A stretch of 34,795 nucleotides of DNA from assembly GCF_025352015.1 (NCBI RefSeq), contig NZ_JANXUG010000114.1, positions 1-34,795 of the forward strand. Reading direction: 5' to 3'. Source of the stretch: Flavobacterium sp. Lineage in GTDB: Bacteria; Bacteroidota; Bacteroidia; Flavobacteriales; Flavobacteriaceae. The notes under the pieces were generated by a model. That model did no database searches. It was not told where the DNA came from and saw nothing but the letters and a program-made list of their open reading frames with translations. A program made the position numbers and the translations under genes. Below, one piece after another: positions 20,325-28,855 of the stretch. Positions within the stretch are counted from its first letter, which is position 1, and each line of letters starts with the position of its first letter.

Positions 20325-21092
20325 ATGCAAGTTTATTTTCTTGGCACCGGAACTTCACAAGGTATTCCTGTTATCGGGAGCAATCATCCCGTGTGTCAAA
20401 GCACAGATGCAAAAGATAAACGGTTAAGAGTTTCAGTCTGGATTATCTGCGATAACCAATCTTTTGTTATAGATTGCGGTCCTGATTTTAGACAACAAAT
20501 GCTAACTTCGGGTTGCAAACAACTTGACGCAATTCTTTTTACACATGAACATGCAGATCATACTGCGGGTTTAGATGATATTCGTCCGTTTTTCTTTAAG
20601 CAAAAAAAGAATATTCCAATTTATGGACATCAGCGTGTTTTGGAAAATCTTGGTAATAGATTTGGTTATATTTTTGAATCCGAAAATAAATATCCAGGTG
20701 CTCCAAGTGTTCAAACATTTGAAGTGTTGAATAACAAGAATTTTTACATTGGACCTACCAAAATTATTCCGATTGAAGTTAATCACGGAAATCTAAAAGT
20801 TTTTGGATATAGGATATATGATTTTGTATATTTAACGGATGTAAAAAGTATTAATAATGCTGAAATCAAAAAGTTGAAAGGAACGAAAGTGCTGGTTGTG
20901 AATGCCTTGAGAGAAGAACCACATCATTCGCATTTTAGTTTGCAAGATGCATTAGATTTTATACATTTGGTTAATCCAGAAAGTGCTTATTTGATTCACA
21001 TCAGTCATCTTTTGGGTTTTCATGAAGAAGTACAACAACGTTTACCAAAAAATGTTTTTTTGGGCTATGACAATTTAAAAATTATCATTTAA
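20325..21092 (+). CDS. PhnP-like MBL-fold metal-dependent hydrolase
   Basis: This 255-residue protein is a metallo-beta-lactamase-fold hydrolase. The start VYFLGTGTSQGIPVIG and the metal motif HEHADH (His74, His76, Asp78, His79 in LFTHEHADHTAGLDD) place it with the PhnP / cyclic-phosphate phosphodiesterase branch of the tRNase-Z-like group. Further ligands are likely in VNHGNLKVFGYRI and YLIHISHLLGFHEE. No phosphonate genes are nearby, so a general phosphodiesterase role is as likely as one in phosphonate use. It is first in a three-gene plus-strand run; the next ATG follows after 3 bp. Confidence 0.85.
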   Translation: MQVYFLGTGTSQGIPVIGSNHPVCQSTDAKDKRLRVSVWIICDNQSFVIDCGPDFRQQMLTSGCKQLDAILFTHEHADHTAGLDDIRPFFFKQKKNIPIYGHQRVLENLGNRFGYIFESENKYPGAPSVQTFEVLNNKNFYIGPTKIIPIEVNHGNLKVFGYRIYDFVYLTDVKSINNAEIKKLKGTKVLVVNALREEPHHSHFSLQDALDFIHLVNPESAYLIHISHLLGFHEEVQQRLPKNVFLGYDNLKIII

Positions 21093-21095
21093 AAT

Positions 21096-21611
21096 ATGAA
21101 GAAATCTTTATTCTTATATCTTTTTATCATCGCCGCATTGATGAATGTTTTCACCTATAAATATTTTACTTCAAAAGAAAATAGTACACTAAAACCAGAA
21201 ATACAGGTAGAAAACAGTTCCAATTCAAAAACCTTGTCAGACAGTATTAGTAAGTTAACAGATAAGTTATATGATGCCAATGCATTTTCTTTAGAAAACA
21301 ATGATAGAGCTCAAAATTATTTGACAGAAAATAAAGTTACCAATATTGCTGCTTTTGACGAAAAAGTGAAACAAGCACTTTTGGCTTATAATGATAATGA
21401 GGCGGGAAATAAATTTACAGATCAACCCAAAATGGGTGAACAAAAATTTATCATCAATAAAGTAAAATTATTAAACCACCGCTGGATTATAGCCAATTAT
21501 AGCAATGGTGAATTGTGGGGCGAAGTTTTATTAAAGTATTTCATTGACGATAAAGATGGCATTTCTTTTGAAATTATGAATTCGTATTTGTATCCAGCAG
21601 CCTTAAACTAG
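21096..21611 (+). CDS. Membrane-anchored or exported protein of unknown function (171 aa)
   Basis: The protein opens with a hydrophobic segment (residues 4-22) after a short Lys-Lys start: an uncleaved anchor or a signal peptide. The remaining 145 residues should be periplasmic: a Ser/Asn/Thr-rich linker, a helical part (AQNYLTENKVTNIAAFDEKV) and a C-terminal beta-rich domain with HRWIIANYSNGELWGEVLLK. I recognise no named domain. The 3-bp gap after the PhnP-like gene and 19 bp to the next gene indicate co-transcription. Confidence 0.75.
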   Translation: MKKSLFLYLFIIAALMNVFTYKYFTSKENSTLKPEIQVENSSNSKTLSDSISKLTDKLYDANAFSLENNDRAQNYLTENKVTNIAAFDEKVKQALLAYNDNEAGNKFTDQPKMGEQKFIINKVKLLNHRWIIANYSNGELWGEVLLKYFIDDKDGISFEIMNSYLYPAALN

Positions 21612-21630
21612 TTAATACCTTCTCTCTAAA

Positions 21631-22122
21631 ATGAAAAAAATAATTGCCTTTATTCTGGTGTCCCTGATGGTTTTTTCTTGTAAATTAAATGACCAAAACG
21701 AAGTTGTCGGAAAAATTCCATCGAAAAGTACAACAGCCAAAGATTCAACGCTAGTAAATGAAAAAGATGAAAACGGTTGCTTAGCATCGGCTGGTTATGT
21801 TTGGTCAAAAGTGAATAAAGAATGTGTTAAAGGATTTTCGGGTATTCAATTAAATCCAATAGATAAACCAGCAAACGAAGATGAAACCTTAAGTGCATAC
21901 GTGTTGTTTAACGAAGATACCAGTAAAGCTGAAATTTTTCTGCCAAAAGATACAACTTCTATTGTTTTGTCAAGAACCGGACAAGGAAAATCTTGGATGC
22001 TAAACGATTGGCAGCTTTTAGCTTCAAAAGGGTATTTGCTTAAAAAATCTAATAAGACTTTATTTTCGGGTGATGAAGAAATTGGCAAAAAAGTAACGGG
22101 GAGCGATACCGAAGAACAATAA
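21631..22122 (+). CDS. Small lipoprotein of unknown function
   Basis: This 163-residue protein has a lipoprotein signal peptide (hydrophobic residues 4-16, lipobox VFSC with Cys17). A conserved-looking motif GCLASAGYVWSKVNKECVKG with two Cys follows, then a C-terminal beta-rich region (YVLFNEDTSKAEIFLPKDTT). Such short lipoproteins with a GCxxxxGYxWS motif occur in many Flavobacteria; function unknown. It is the last gene of the plus-strand run and converges on the esterase gene 11 bp away. Confidence 0.75.
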   Translation: MKKIIAFILVSLMVFSCKLNDQNEVVGKIPSKSTTAKDSTLVNEKDENGCLASAGYVWSKVNKECVKGFSGIQLNPIDKPANEDETLSAYVLFNEDTSKAEIFLPKDTTSIVLSRTGQGKSWMLNDWQLLASKGYLLKKSNKTLFSGDEEIGKKVTGSDTEEQ

Positions 22123-22133
22123 CATTTTTTTGG

Positions 22134-22778
22134 TTAAGATTGCAACCAATTTTTAAAATCAAAAAAGTTTTGTGGCGCAACACCATGACCAATTGGATAT
22201 TCTTTATACAACACCTTAATTCCTAAACTTTCTAAAATAGGAATTGATTTTCTTGCCCAATCTACAGGAATCACTTGGTCATCAGTTCCGTGAGAGGCAA
22301 ATATTTTTAGATCTGAAAAGTCGTTATTCGCAAAAGTATTCAATGCAATTTCGGTATTCAAATAACCACTCATAGCGACCAATCTCTTGATTTTTTCAGG
22401 ATAAGACAATGCCACAGCATAACTCAAAATAGCACCTTGACTAAAACCTATCAATGTAATATTATCTGCATCAATAGCATAATTTGTAATTAGTTGATCA
22501 ACAAAATCTGCTATGATATCTCTTGAAGCACGAGCTTGACCAACATCGGAAAACTTATTTTCATCTGCATCAAAATTGATGGCATACCATGCATAGCTAC
22601 CAATTGTCAAATCGAAGGGAGCACGTACGGAAATGACATAATACTCATCAGGAAGTTGCTTTGCGAACGAAAACAAATCTTCCTCATTGCTACCATAGCC
22701 ATGAAGCAATAGGAGTAGAGGATTTTTATCTAATTTTATTTTCGGTTCCCGGACTAAATGGTGTAAAGTTAAATTCAT
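22134..22778 (-). CDS. Alpha/beta hydrolase, phospholipase/carboxylesterase family
   Basis: This is a single-domain serine esterase. The oxyanion motif is HGYGSNEEDL near the N-terminus. The nucleophile is the Ser of GFSQGA (residue 113 from this start), with the acid Asp in HGTDDQVIP (residue 167) and the His in GHGVAP (residue 198). It fits the carboxylesterase 2 family acting on short esters or lysophospholipids. I prefer the second Met (MNLTLHHLVREP), because homologues usually begin there and it leaves a 7-bp gap to the TonB-receptor stop. An upstream ATG at 22796 overlapping that gene by 11 bp is possible. Confidence 0.88.
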   Translation of the reverse strand: MNLTLHHLVREPKIKLDKNPLLLLLHGYGSNEEDLFSFAKQLPDEYYVISVRAPFDLTIGSYAWYAINFDADENKFSDVGQARASRDIIADFVDQLITNYAIDADNITLIGFSQGAILSYAVALSYPEKIKRLVAMSGYLNTEIALNTFANNDFSDLKIFASHGTDDQVIPVDWARKSIPILESLGIKVLYKEYPIGHGVAPQNFFDFKNWLQS

Positions 22779-22785
22779 ACTAATA

Positions 22786-25194
22786 TTAATTTCCAATTCT
22801 ATTTTTTTCGTCTTCTAAACCAGAATTTCTGTTAGTTTCTTTTTTAATTTGTTCACTACCAAAATTATAACTCAAATTAAAACGTACTTGTCGGCTATCG
22901 TTTCCACCATTTCCATTGATAACTAAATTTGGAAATTTTGAACTTGCTCTCCATGGCGCAGTGAATAAAACATCAGAAACTGCTAATCGGGCATTTAATT
23001 TTTTATTCAAAAATTGTTTTTGAATGGCTAAATCCAAAGAACCTATACTTTTCGTCTTGTAAGTTCCACCCCAAACAGATGGCGAACTAAACCATCCCGA
23101 AACTTCAAAAGTAAAGGCCTTGGGCAACGAAAAAGTATTTTGACCATACAAACCCAAGGTTTCTTGAGTAATACCAGTAAACGAACTACTTGTCGCAATG
23201 TATTTACTCTGAAAAGCATTGACAGACATATAAATACTCCACCATTCTTTTATTTTAAAAGGATATGAAACTCCCAAATTGATAACTTGTTGATTAGCAA
23301 CATTTCTGGTTATTAAAAAATTTTTAGTCGTGCCAGCAGCTTCGGTAACTTGGGCAAAAAAGTCAGTAATGTAACTGTAACTCAATGAAGTGTTTAAGGT
23401 GTAGTTATACGTATGATTTAGCTTTATATTGGTAGTATACTGTGGCTTCAAAAAAGGATTCCCTTTTTGAAATGATAGTTCATCGATTTGAAATTCGAAG
23501 GGGTTTAGTGATTGATAACTAGGTCTTTCAATTCTGCTACTGTACAACAAGGCAAAGGAATTTTTTTCACTGACTTGATACGTAACTCCTCCACTTGGAA
23601 AAAAGTCGGTGTAATTTCTTTTAACTTGTTGATTTGCATTTTGTTGTGTGCTAATCAAATTCCCTTCTGAATTAGTATTCTCTATTCGTAATCCTGCTTG
23701 AAAATTATACTTTTTATATTTTAGGTTGTAGTTTACATAAACAGCATTAATGTTTTCATTGAATTTAAAACGATTACTCAATTGCGGATTAAAAACAGGA
23801 TTTCCATTCATATAATTAAAAACTTCAAAAATATTATCGGTTTTAACTAACGAAGTTTTGAAACCTGCGCCTAGTTTTCCTTTAAACAATCTTTGCTCAT
23901 AATCACTTTTTAAGGAAAAAATAGCAATTTGAATAGGAGTGTTTTGTGAATTTATAGATTGACTTAAAATAGCACTTTCGGAGTTGTTGTAATAAAAGTT
24001 GGGCTGATAATTGGATCTGTCGCTCGCAAACTTTCCATAATCAAAATCAGAACTTAATGAGGTTCCGGTGGTGTCTTGATACCTGTAATTGATGTTTGAA
24101 TACAAATTGTAATTCTTGTTATAGCTATTGCTTTTGGCAATTAAAATACTGTCAAACGTTGTTGAATTTACAGATTTTATGGGAGTTCTCGTGTTTCCGA
24201 TTGTAGTGCCATTATTGAAATTACCACTCACTACTATGCCAAAAGTATTTTTTGTATTGGCATAATAATCATAGCCAATCTTTATATTATTGGCATTATT
24301 TTCGTTGACGCTGGACGATTGCGAGTCAAAAATTGTATTGCTTTGTAATCGATTTATATTAATGAAACTATAATTTCTACCAAAGCGGTTGCTGTAATTT
24401 CCATAAAAATTATTCTTTTTATTCCGATTATTAAATGCAACTGAACTCAAAGATGTTGCAAATTTACCAACATTTATTCCATTACTTATTGTTCCGTTTG
24501 TTCCAAAATTTTTATTTTTTTTGAGTTTGATGTTGATAATTCCGGCATTGCCGGCTGCATCATATTTTGAAGAGGGCTGTGTAATAATTTCTATGGCTTC
24601 AATATCTGCGGACTGAATGGTTTTCAAATAATTTGTCAAATCAGAACCACTTAAAAACGATTGTTTTCCGTCAATATATATCAAAACACCCGATTTTCCT
24701 TCAACAATCAAATTATCATTGTTATCTATTACAACTCCAGGAGCTTTTCGCAATAATTCAAAACCCGAGGTTCCGGTGGCGTTAATCGTATTTTCAACAT
24801 TAAAAACTGTTTTGTCCGCTAGGACTTGCACCATTGGCTTCTGCTTTTTGATGACAACCTCTTTAAGTTCTTGAGTTGATTTTTGTAACTGAATGAGTGG
24901 GAGTTCTATATTTTTATCCACAAGTGTGAAAATTGCACTTTTATAGGTTTGAAAACCAACATAATTTATTTGGATAAAATATGTTCCTGTGTTAATATCA
25001 GAAAAAATATAGTTTCCAGTGCTATCTGTTACAGCAGCTTTTAAAATTTTTTGATTATTTTCAGGATAAAGTTCTACTGAAGTTAGGGCAATTTTTTCGT
25101 TGGCTTCGGTAGCGATTTTGCCGCTAATAGAAAAAGATTGTGCATTTAGATAGTTTGTGGTTATTAGTGCGAATAGTATTATATAAGGCTTCAT
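22786..25194 (-). CDS. TonB-dependent receptor-like outer-membrane beta-barrel protein
   Basis: This 802-residue protein has a signal peptide (1-18, ending LNAQ) and an N-terminal carboxypeptidase-regulatory-like domain (about 22-100, DSTGNYIFSDINTGTYFIQI). Next is a plug domain (about 115-230, with APGVVIDNNDNLIVEGKSGV and SADIEAIEIITQPSSKYDA, then GNAGIINIKLKK). A long outer-membrane barrel of the OMP_b-brl_3 type runs to the C-terminus. The substrate is unknown; no SusD partner is present, so polysaccharide uptake of the Sus type is unlikely. The esterase gene starts at its 3' end and is probably co-transcribed. Confidence 0.9.
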   Translation of the reverse strand: MKPYIILFALITTNYLNAQSFSISGKIATEANEKIALTSVELYPENNQKILKAAVTDSTGNYIFSDINTGTYFIQINYVGFQTYKSAIFTLVDKNIELPLIQLQKSTQELKEVVIKKQKPMVQVLADKTVFNVENTINATGTSGFELLRKAPGVVIDNNDNLIVEGKSGVLIYIDGKQSFLSGSDLTNYLKTIQSADIEAIEIITQPSSKYDAAGNAGIINIKLKKNKNFGTNGTISNGINVGKFATSLSSVAFNNRNKKNNFYGNYSNRFGRNYSFININRLQSNTIFDSQSSSVNENNANNIKIGYDYYANTKNTFGIVVSGNFNNGTTIGNTRTPIKSVNSTTFDSILIAKSNSYNKNYNLYSNINYRYQDTTGTSLSSDFDYGKFASDRSNYQPNFYYNNSESAILSQSINSQNTPIQIAIFSLKSDYEQRLFKGKLGAGFKTSLVKTDNIFEVFNYMNGNPVFNPQLSNRFKFNENINAVYVNYNLKYKKYNFQAGLRIENTNSEGNLISTQQNANQQVKRNYTDFFPSGGVTYQVSEKNSFALLYSSRIERPSYQSLNPFEFQIDELSFQKGNPFLKPQYTTNIKLNHTYNYTLNTSLSYSYITDFFAQVTEAAGTTKNFLITRNVANQQVINLGVSYPFKIKEWWSIYMSVNAFQSKYIATSSSFTGITQETLGLYGQNTFSLPKAFTFEVSGWFSSPSVWGGTYKTKSIGSLDLAIQKQFLNKKLNARLAVSDVLFTAPWRASSKFPNLVINGNGGNDSRQVRFNLSYNFGSEQIKKETNRNSGLEDEKNRIGN

Positions 25195-25239
25195 TTAAAA
25201 ATAGTATAGTGCCCCATTGGTAGCTAACTTAAGTTATTG

Positions 25240-25563
25240 TTACAAATTTTTAAAAGTATTTTGAAAAAATGCACCAACTAACGGCAACTCTCTTTTCAAA
25301 CCTTGCAAAGCTCCGGTGAAACCAAAAATCCATAAAACAAAATAAAAAAGATAAAATGCCGAGGTGGCCGTCCAGCTATTGGCATAACCTACAAAATAAC
25401 CAAGTATAAAAAAGGAAAGAAACAAGCCTAACGCTTGCCGGATATGAAACGAAGCAAATTCACTTTTGCTTTCTTCTTGATTCATAAAAATCGCAATTAC
25501 GCTGCCAATTATGGTTAAGTAAGCAATGATTGCAGTTTTTTTTGATTTTTCTAAATTTTCCAT
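25240..25563 (-). CDS. DUF4870/Tic20-like small membrane protein
   Basis: This 107-residue protein has three to four transmembrane helices. The N-terminal KKTAIIAYLTIIGSVIAIFM, the motif FASFHIRQALGLFLSFFILG and the C-terminal LQGLKRELPLVGAFF are typical of the DUF4870 / import-component group, whose function is unknown. It starts 4 bp after the dihydroorotase-like gene stop (minus strand) and so belongs to the BatA / dihydroorotase-like unit. Confidence 0.75.
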   Translation of the reverse strand: MENLEKSKKTAIIAYLTIIGSVIAIFMNQEESKSEFASFHIRQALGLFLSFFILGYFVGYANSWTATSAFYLFYFVLWIFGFTGALQGLKRELPLVGAFFQNTFKNL

Positions 25564-25567
25564 TATG

Positions 25568-26824
25568 TTATGAGGATAAAATTAATGCTCCTTTGTTATA
25601 AATTCCGATTGCTTTCCCTTTCATTTGTTGTCCAAGAAAAGCCGAGTTTTTAGATTTGGATAAAATATGTTCTTTACCAAATATCCAATTATTTGCAATG
25701 GTGAATAAAGAAATTGAAACTTTATTATTTTCTGCAATGATTTGACTTTCAATATTTAAAATTGTTTTACCAAAAGTAAGTTTTTCTATTATTTTTTTTA
25801 AAGGCAAAATCGTTTGTAATGATCCAAAAGCACTTTCCAACCCGATTGTTCCCTCTTTAGACAAGTCGAATTCCATTTTTTTATTCTCGATGTCAAACGG
25901 ATTATGATCACTAGTAATACAGTCTATTGTATTGTCTAAAACGCCGGCAATTAAAGCTTTTCTATTTTCTTCATTTTGCAATGGCGGTGCTACTTTATAA
26001 CGGGTGTCAAAACCTTCTAATTTTTGATCCGTTAAAACCAAATGATGCACCGCAACACTACAAGTTACTTGCATTCCTTTGGACTTTGCTGCTTTTATAA
26101 GTGATACCGATTTGGCTGAAGAAATCGTTGGAATGTGCAATTTTCCGCCAGTATATTCTAATAAAAACAGGTTTCGAGCCACATCTACTTCCTCCGCCAA
26201 GTTGGGAATTCCTTTCAGTCCCAATCGCGTCGAAACAATTCCTTCATTGGCAACACCATTTCCTTTTAGTGTTTCATCTTGACAAAAAGCGATGAGTATT
26301 CCATCAAAATCTTGCACATATTGCAAAGCAATCTTCATCAGATTAGCATTGGACAAACTCTTGTTATAATCGCCAAAAGCAATCGCTCCTGCGTTTTTCA
26401 TATCAAATAATTCCGCCAAATCTTTTCCTTCACTTGCCTTGGTCAACGCTCCAATTGGGAATAATTCGGTTGCCGAATTACTTGCTTTTTGTTTTACAAA
26501 ATGTATTTGTGACTGATTATCAATAATAGGATAAGAATTAGGTTGCAATGCAATACCCGTAAAACCACTTTTGGCAGCTACTTCCAACCCATTAGCAATG
26601 GTTTCTCTATCTTCAAAACCAGGTTCACCAAGGGAAACACTGGTGTCAAACCAGCCTTGTGAGATATGTAAACCGTCTAACTGAAATTCTTCATGCGCAG
26701 TTGTTTGGACTAATGATGTTCCAATTTTTTCAAAGATACCATCCGTTATTTTCACGTCAACGGTTTGATTATGAAACTCACTTTTTGGATCTACAATGAT
26801 GACTTTTCGGAGGATTACATTCAT
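25568..26824 (-). CDS. Dihydroorotase-like amidohydrolase lacking the HxH metal motif
   Basis: This 418-residue protein has the full amidohydrolase fold of class I dihydroorotases, which close the third step of pyrimidine synthesis. The normal metal-binding HxH before the conserved EPG is replaced by Asp-Thr-Ser-Val-Ser (residues 60-64, GWFDTSVSLGEPGFEDRE). Later ligand positions are kept (HHL in CSVAVHHLVLTD and Asp in TSDHNPFD). It may therefore be a non-catalytic PyrX-like subunit or have changed chemistry. The start at 26824 is chosen because it gives the family N-terminus (MNVILRKVIIVDPK) and overlaps the BatA stop as ATGA; the longer frame from 26887 lies inside that gene. Confidence 0.88.
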   Translation of the reverse strand: MNVILRKVIIVDPKSEFHNQTVDVKITDGIFEKIGTSLVQTTAHEEFQLDGLHISQGWFDTSVSLGEPGFEDRETIANGLEVAAKSGFTGIALQPNSYPIIDNQSQIHFVKQKASNSATELFPIGALTKASEGKDLAELFDMKNAGAIAFGDYNKSLSNANLMKIALQYVQDFDGILIAFCQDETLKGNGVANEGIVSTRLGLKGIPNLAEEVDVARNLFLLEYTGGKLHIPTISSAKSVSLIKAAKSKGMQVTCSVAVHHLVLTDQKLEGFDTRYKVAPPLQNEENRKALIAGVLDNTIDCITSDHNPFDIENKKMEFDLSKEGTIGLESAFGSLQTILPLKKIIEKLTFGKTILNIESQIIAENNKVSISLFTIANNWIFGKEHILSKSKNSAFLGQQMKGKAIGIYNKGALILSS

Positions 26825-28749
26825 TTTACAAATTTTTGAATGAGTAGCTCTACTACTAATAACAGTAACGCTATAATTACAAACCATTTCCAGAGTTGGG
26901 TATCAGTTCTATCAGTTTGAATGGTGTTGAACACAGTTTCAATATCATTAATTTCTTTAAAATTGGCTGCAGCTTTTGGATTTGCTAATGTCAAATTGCT
27001 TTCGGTTCTAATGTAATTGAAACTGATGTTTTGAACCAAATTTTCTTTGTTAAAGATACCAAAATTTCCTGCTTCTTTTGGGTTGTCACCAAAAGTCATT
27101 TTTACTTTGGTATTCAATAATTGTTGCACAGGAATAATACGTTCCGCCGCATTTTTTACCGTCAAGATTTCATCTTTTGATACTTGAGCATCCACTACAA
27201 AAGGTTGGCTTTCGCCAATAATAATGGCATTCACACCGCTTTTTTGACTGTTTTGAGACATGTTGTAAAAGATGGGAACTATAAGTGGTGAGTTCTGAAA
27301 ATTACTATTGATTTTATTGATTGGCGCTGCAAATACATAGACCGATGAGAAGGCATTAGACAACGACGTTAAAAAAACACTTTGGTCATCATACGACAAT
27401 ACAGCGGGTGTTGTACTACTCAAATTAAAAGATATTTTAGTTGTTGGGTATTGAAAGTTGTCAATTTTCTTTTCAAAAACTGTACTGAATAAAGGATGAT
27501 TAAAATTAATCTTAGTGATTTTCTTTTCAGCAGTTGTGAGAGCCTTGAATTGTAATGCTCCAAAGTTTGCCATAAAAGAATTCAACGCCGTAAAACTGTT
27601 TTCTTGAGCCGGAATAATAATTAAATTTCCGCCTTTGGTCACAAACGATTTCATGGTTGTTTGTAAAGCTTGTGGTATTGTTGAAAGCTCATTCAACACG
27701 ATGGCATCTTGTTTTTCTAGCAAATTATAATCTAAATTGGCTATTGGAAAGTTAGTGTAATTAAACTCATCGCTGGTATATATTCGGGCAATAAAATTAC
27801 TTTTATCATTATCGCCAATACTTATAACATTGGTTTTACTAGGTTTTGAAATACTAAAATAATAGGTGTTATCATACGCCAACCCTTTATCGGTAATAGC
27901 AACATAGCCATGAAAATCCTCTTTTGGTATCGTGAAGTTGATGGTTTTTGTATTCGTTTCAAAATTGAGTATTGTTTTAGCAACCAATTTGTTTTTGTTA
28001 TACAAGGCAATTGGAATACCCTTTAAACCCTCTCCATTTGAAGAAAGTTTGACACCTATTTCATAAAAATTATCTAAAGTTTGTGTGATAAAAACACTAT
28101 CAATGGCAATATTATATTTCTGTTCAGCTTCGGGAATTGTGAAATATACATTGTCCTCTTTTTTGAAACTTTTGGTTTGCATTTCTTCTAGACCAACGGC
28201 ATCGGTAATAACAAGAATGTCTTTGTTGAATGCCGATTTACGCGCGTTGACTTTGGCAATCAAATTTTCCAATCTAAAAGGAGTTGCACTGTATTTCAAA
28301 TCTTGTAGATCCTTTTGAATAGATTTGATATCGGTGTTCCAATAGTTTTCAGAATTGGTTATCAACGAAAAGTTTTGCGACTGTGGAGTGTGTTCTAACA
28401 AATCTTGAACGGCACGTTTTAGCAATTCTCCTTTCTTGCCTTTTGCCTGCATGCTAAAGGAATTATCCAAAATAATATACATTTCGTTATTCGATTTTTT
28501 ACTGTCTTTGGCACTAAAAAAGGGTTGGGCAAAAGCCAAAATCAAAAATGTCAAAAGCAATAATCTAGTGGCTAGCAAGAGCCATTTTTTAAGATTCGAA
28601 CTTTTACGCGTTTGTATCGAGAGTTCTTTTAGGAATTGTACGTTGGTGAAATATTCTTTTTTGAAACGGCGCAATTGAAACAAATGCACCAAAATTGGGA
28701 TAACCAATAAAAAAAGGAAGTAAAGAATCTCGGGATGTTTAAATTGCAT
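26821..28749 (-). CDS. BatA domain and vWA-type membrane protein
   Basis: This 642-residue protein has the N-terminal BatA double-transmembrane domain (HPEILYFLFLLVIPILVHLF and the second helix about residues 55-75, with RLLLLTFLILAFAQPFF). A von Willebrand factor A-like domain follows with a MIDAS-type DNSFSM. A long beta-rich extracytoplasmic region and a final transmembrane helix (WFVIIALLLLVVELLIQK) complete it. Related proteins are widespread in Bacteroidota and distantly related to the Bat (aerotolerance) proteins; the exact role is unknown. It is co-transcribed with the dihydroorotase-like gene (4-bp overlap) and DUF4870 gene. Confidence 0.85.
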   Translation of the reverse strand: MQFKHPEILYFLFLLVIPILVHLFQLRRFKKEYFTNVQFLKELSIQTRKSSNLKKWLLLATRLLLLTFLILAFAQPFFSAKDSKKSNNEMYIILDNSFSMQAKGKKGELLKRAVQDLLEHTPQSQNFSLITNSENYWNTDIKSIQKDLQDLKYSATPFRLENLIAKVNARKSAFNKDILVITDAVGLEEMQTKSFKKEDNVYFTIPEAEQKYNIAIDSVFITQTLDNFYEIGVKLSSNGEGLKGIPIALYNKNKLVAKTILNFETNTKTINFTIPKEDFHGYVAITDKGLAYDNTYYFSISKPSKTNVISIGDNDKSNFIARIYTSDEFNYTNFPIANLDYNLLEKQDAIVLNELSTIPQALQTTMKSFVTKGGNLIIIPAQENSFTALNSFMANFGALQFKALTTAEKKITKINFNHPLFSTVFEKKIDNFQYPTTKISFNLSSTTPAVLSYDDQSVFLTSLSNAFSSVYVFAAPINKINSNFQNSPLIVPIFYNMSQNSQKSGVNAIIIGESQPFVVDAQVSKDEILTVKNAAERIIPVQQLLNTKVKMTFGDNPKEAGNFGIFNKENLVQNISFNYIRTESNLTLANPKAAANFKEINDIETVFNTIQTDRTDTQLWKWFVIIALLLLVVELLIQKFVK

Positions 28750-28855
28750 TCTTTTAAAGTTTACCTCTATGAGGTTTATTTTTATCGGTTTTCAATACAT
28801 AAACCATAGGTCAAAAATAGCAATCAATTGTCAAATATCAAGTACCAATTATCAA

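Noticed and set aside
27229..27236. Another exact ATTCACAC (GTGTGAAT on the minus strand) in the BatA gene
   Set aside because: It lies inside coding sequence and has no TATAACA or CTTTGTA at the fixed spacing, so it is a chance match.
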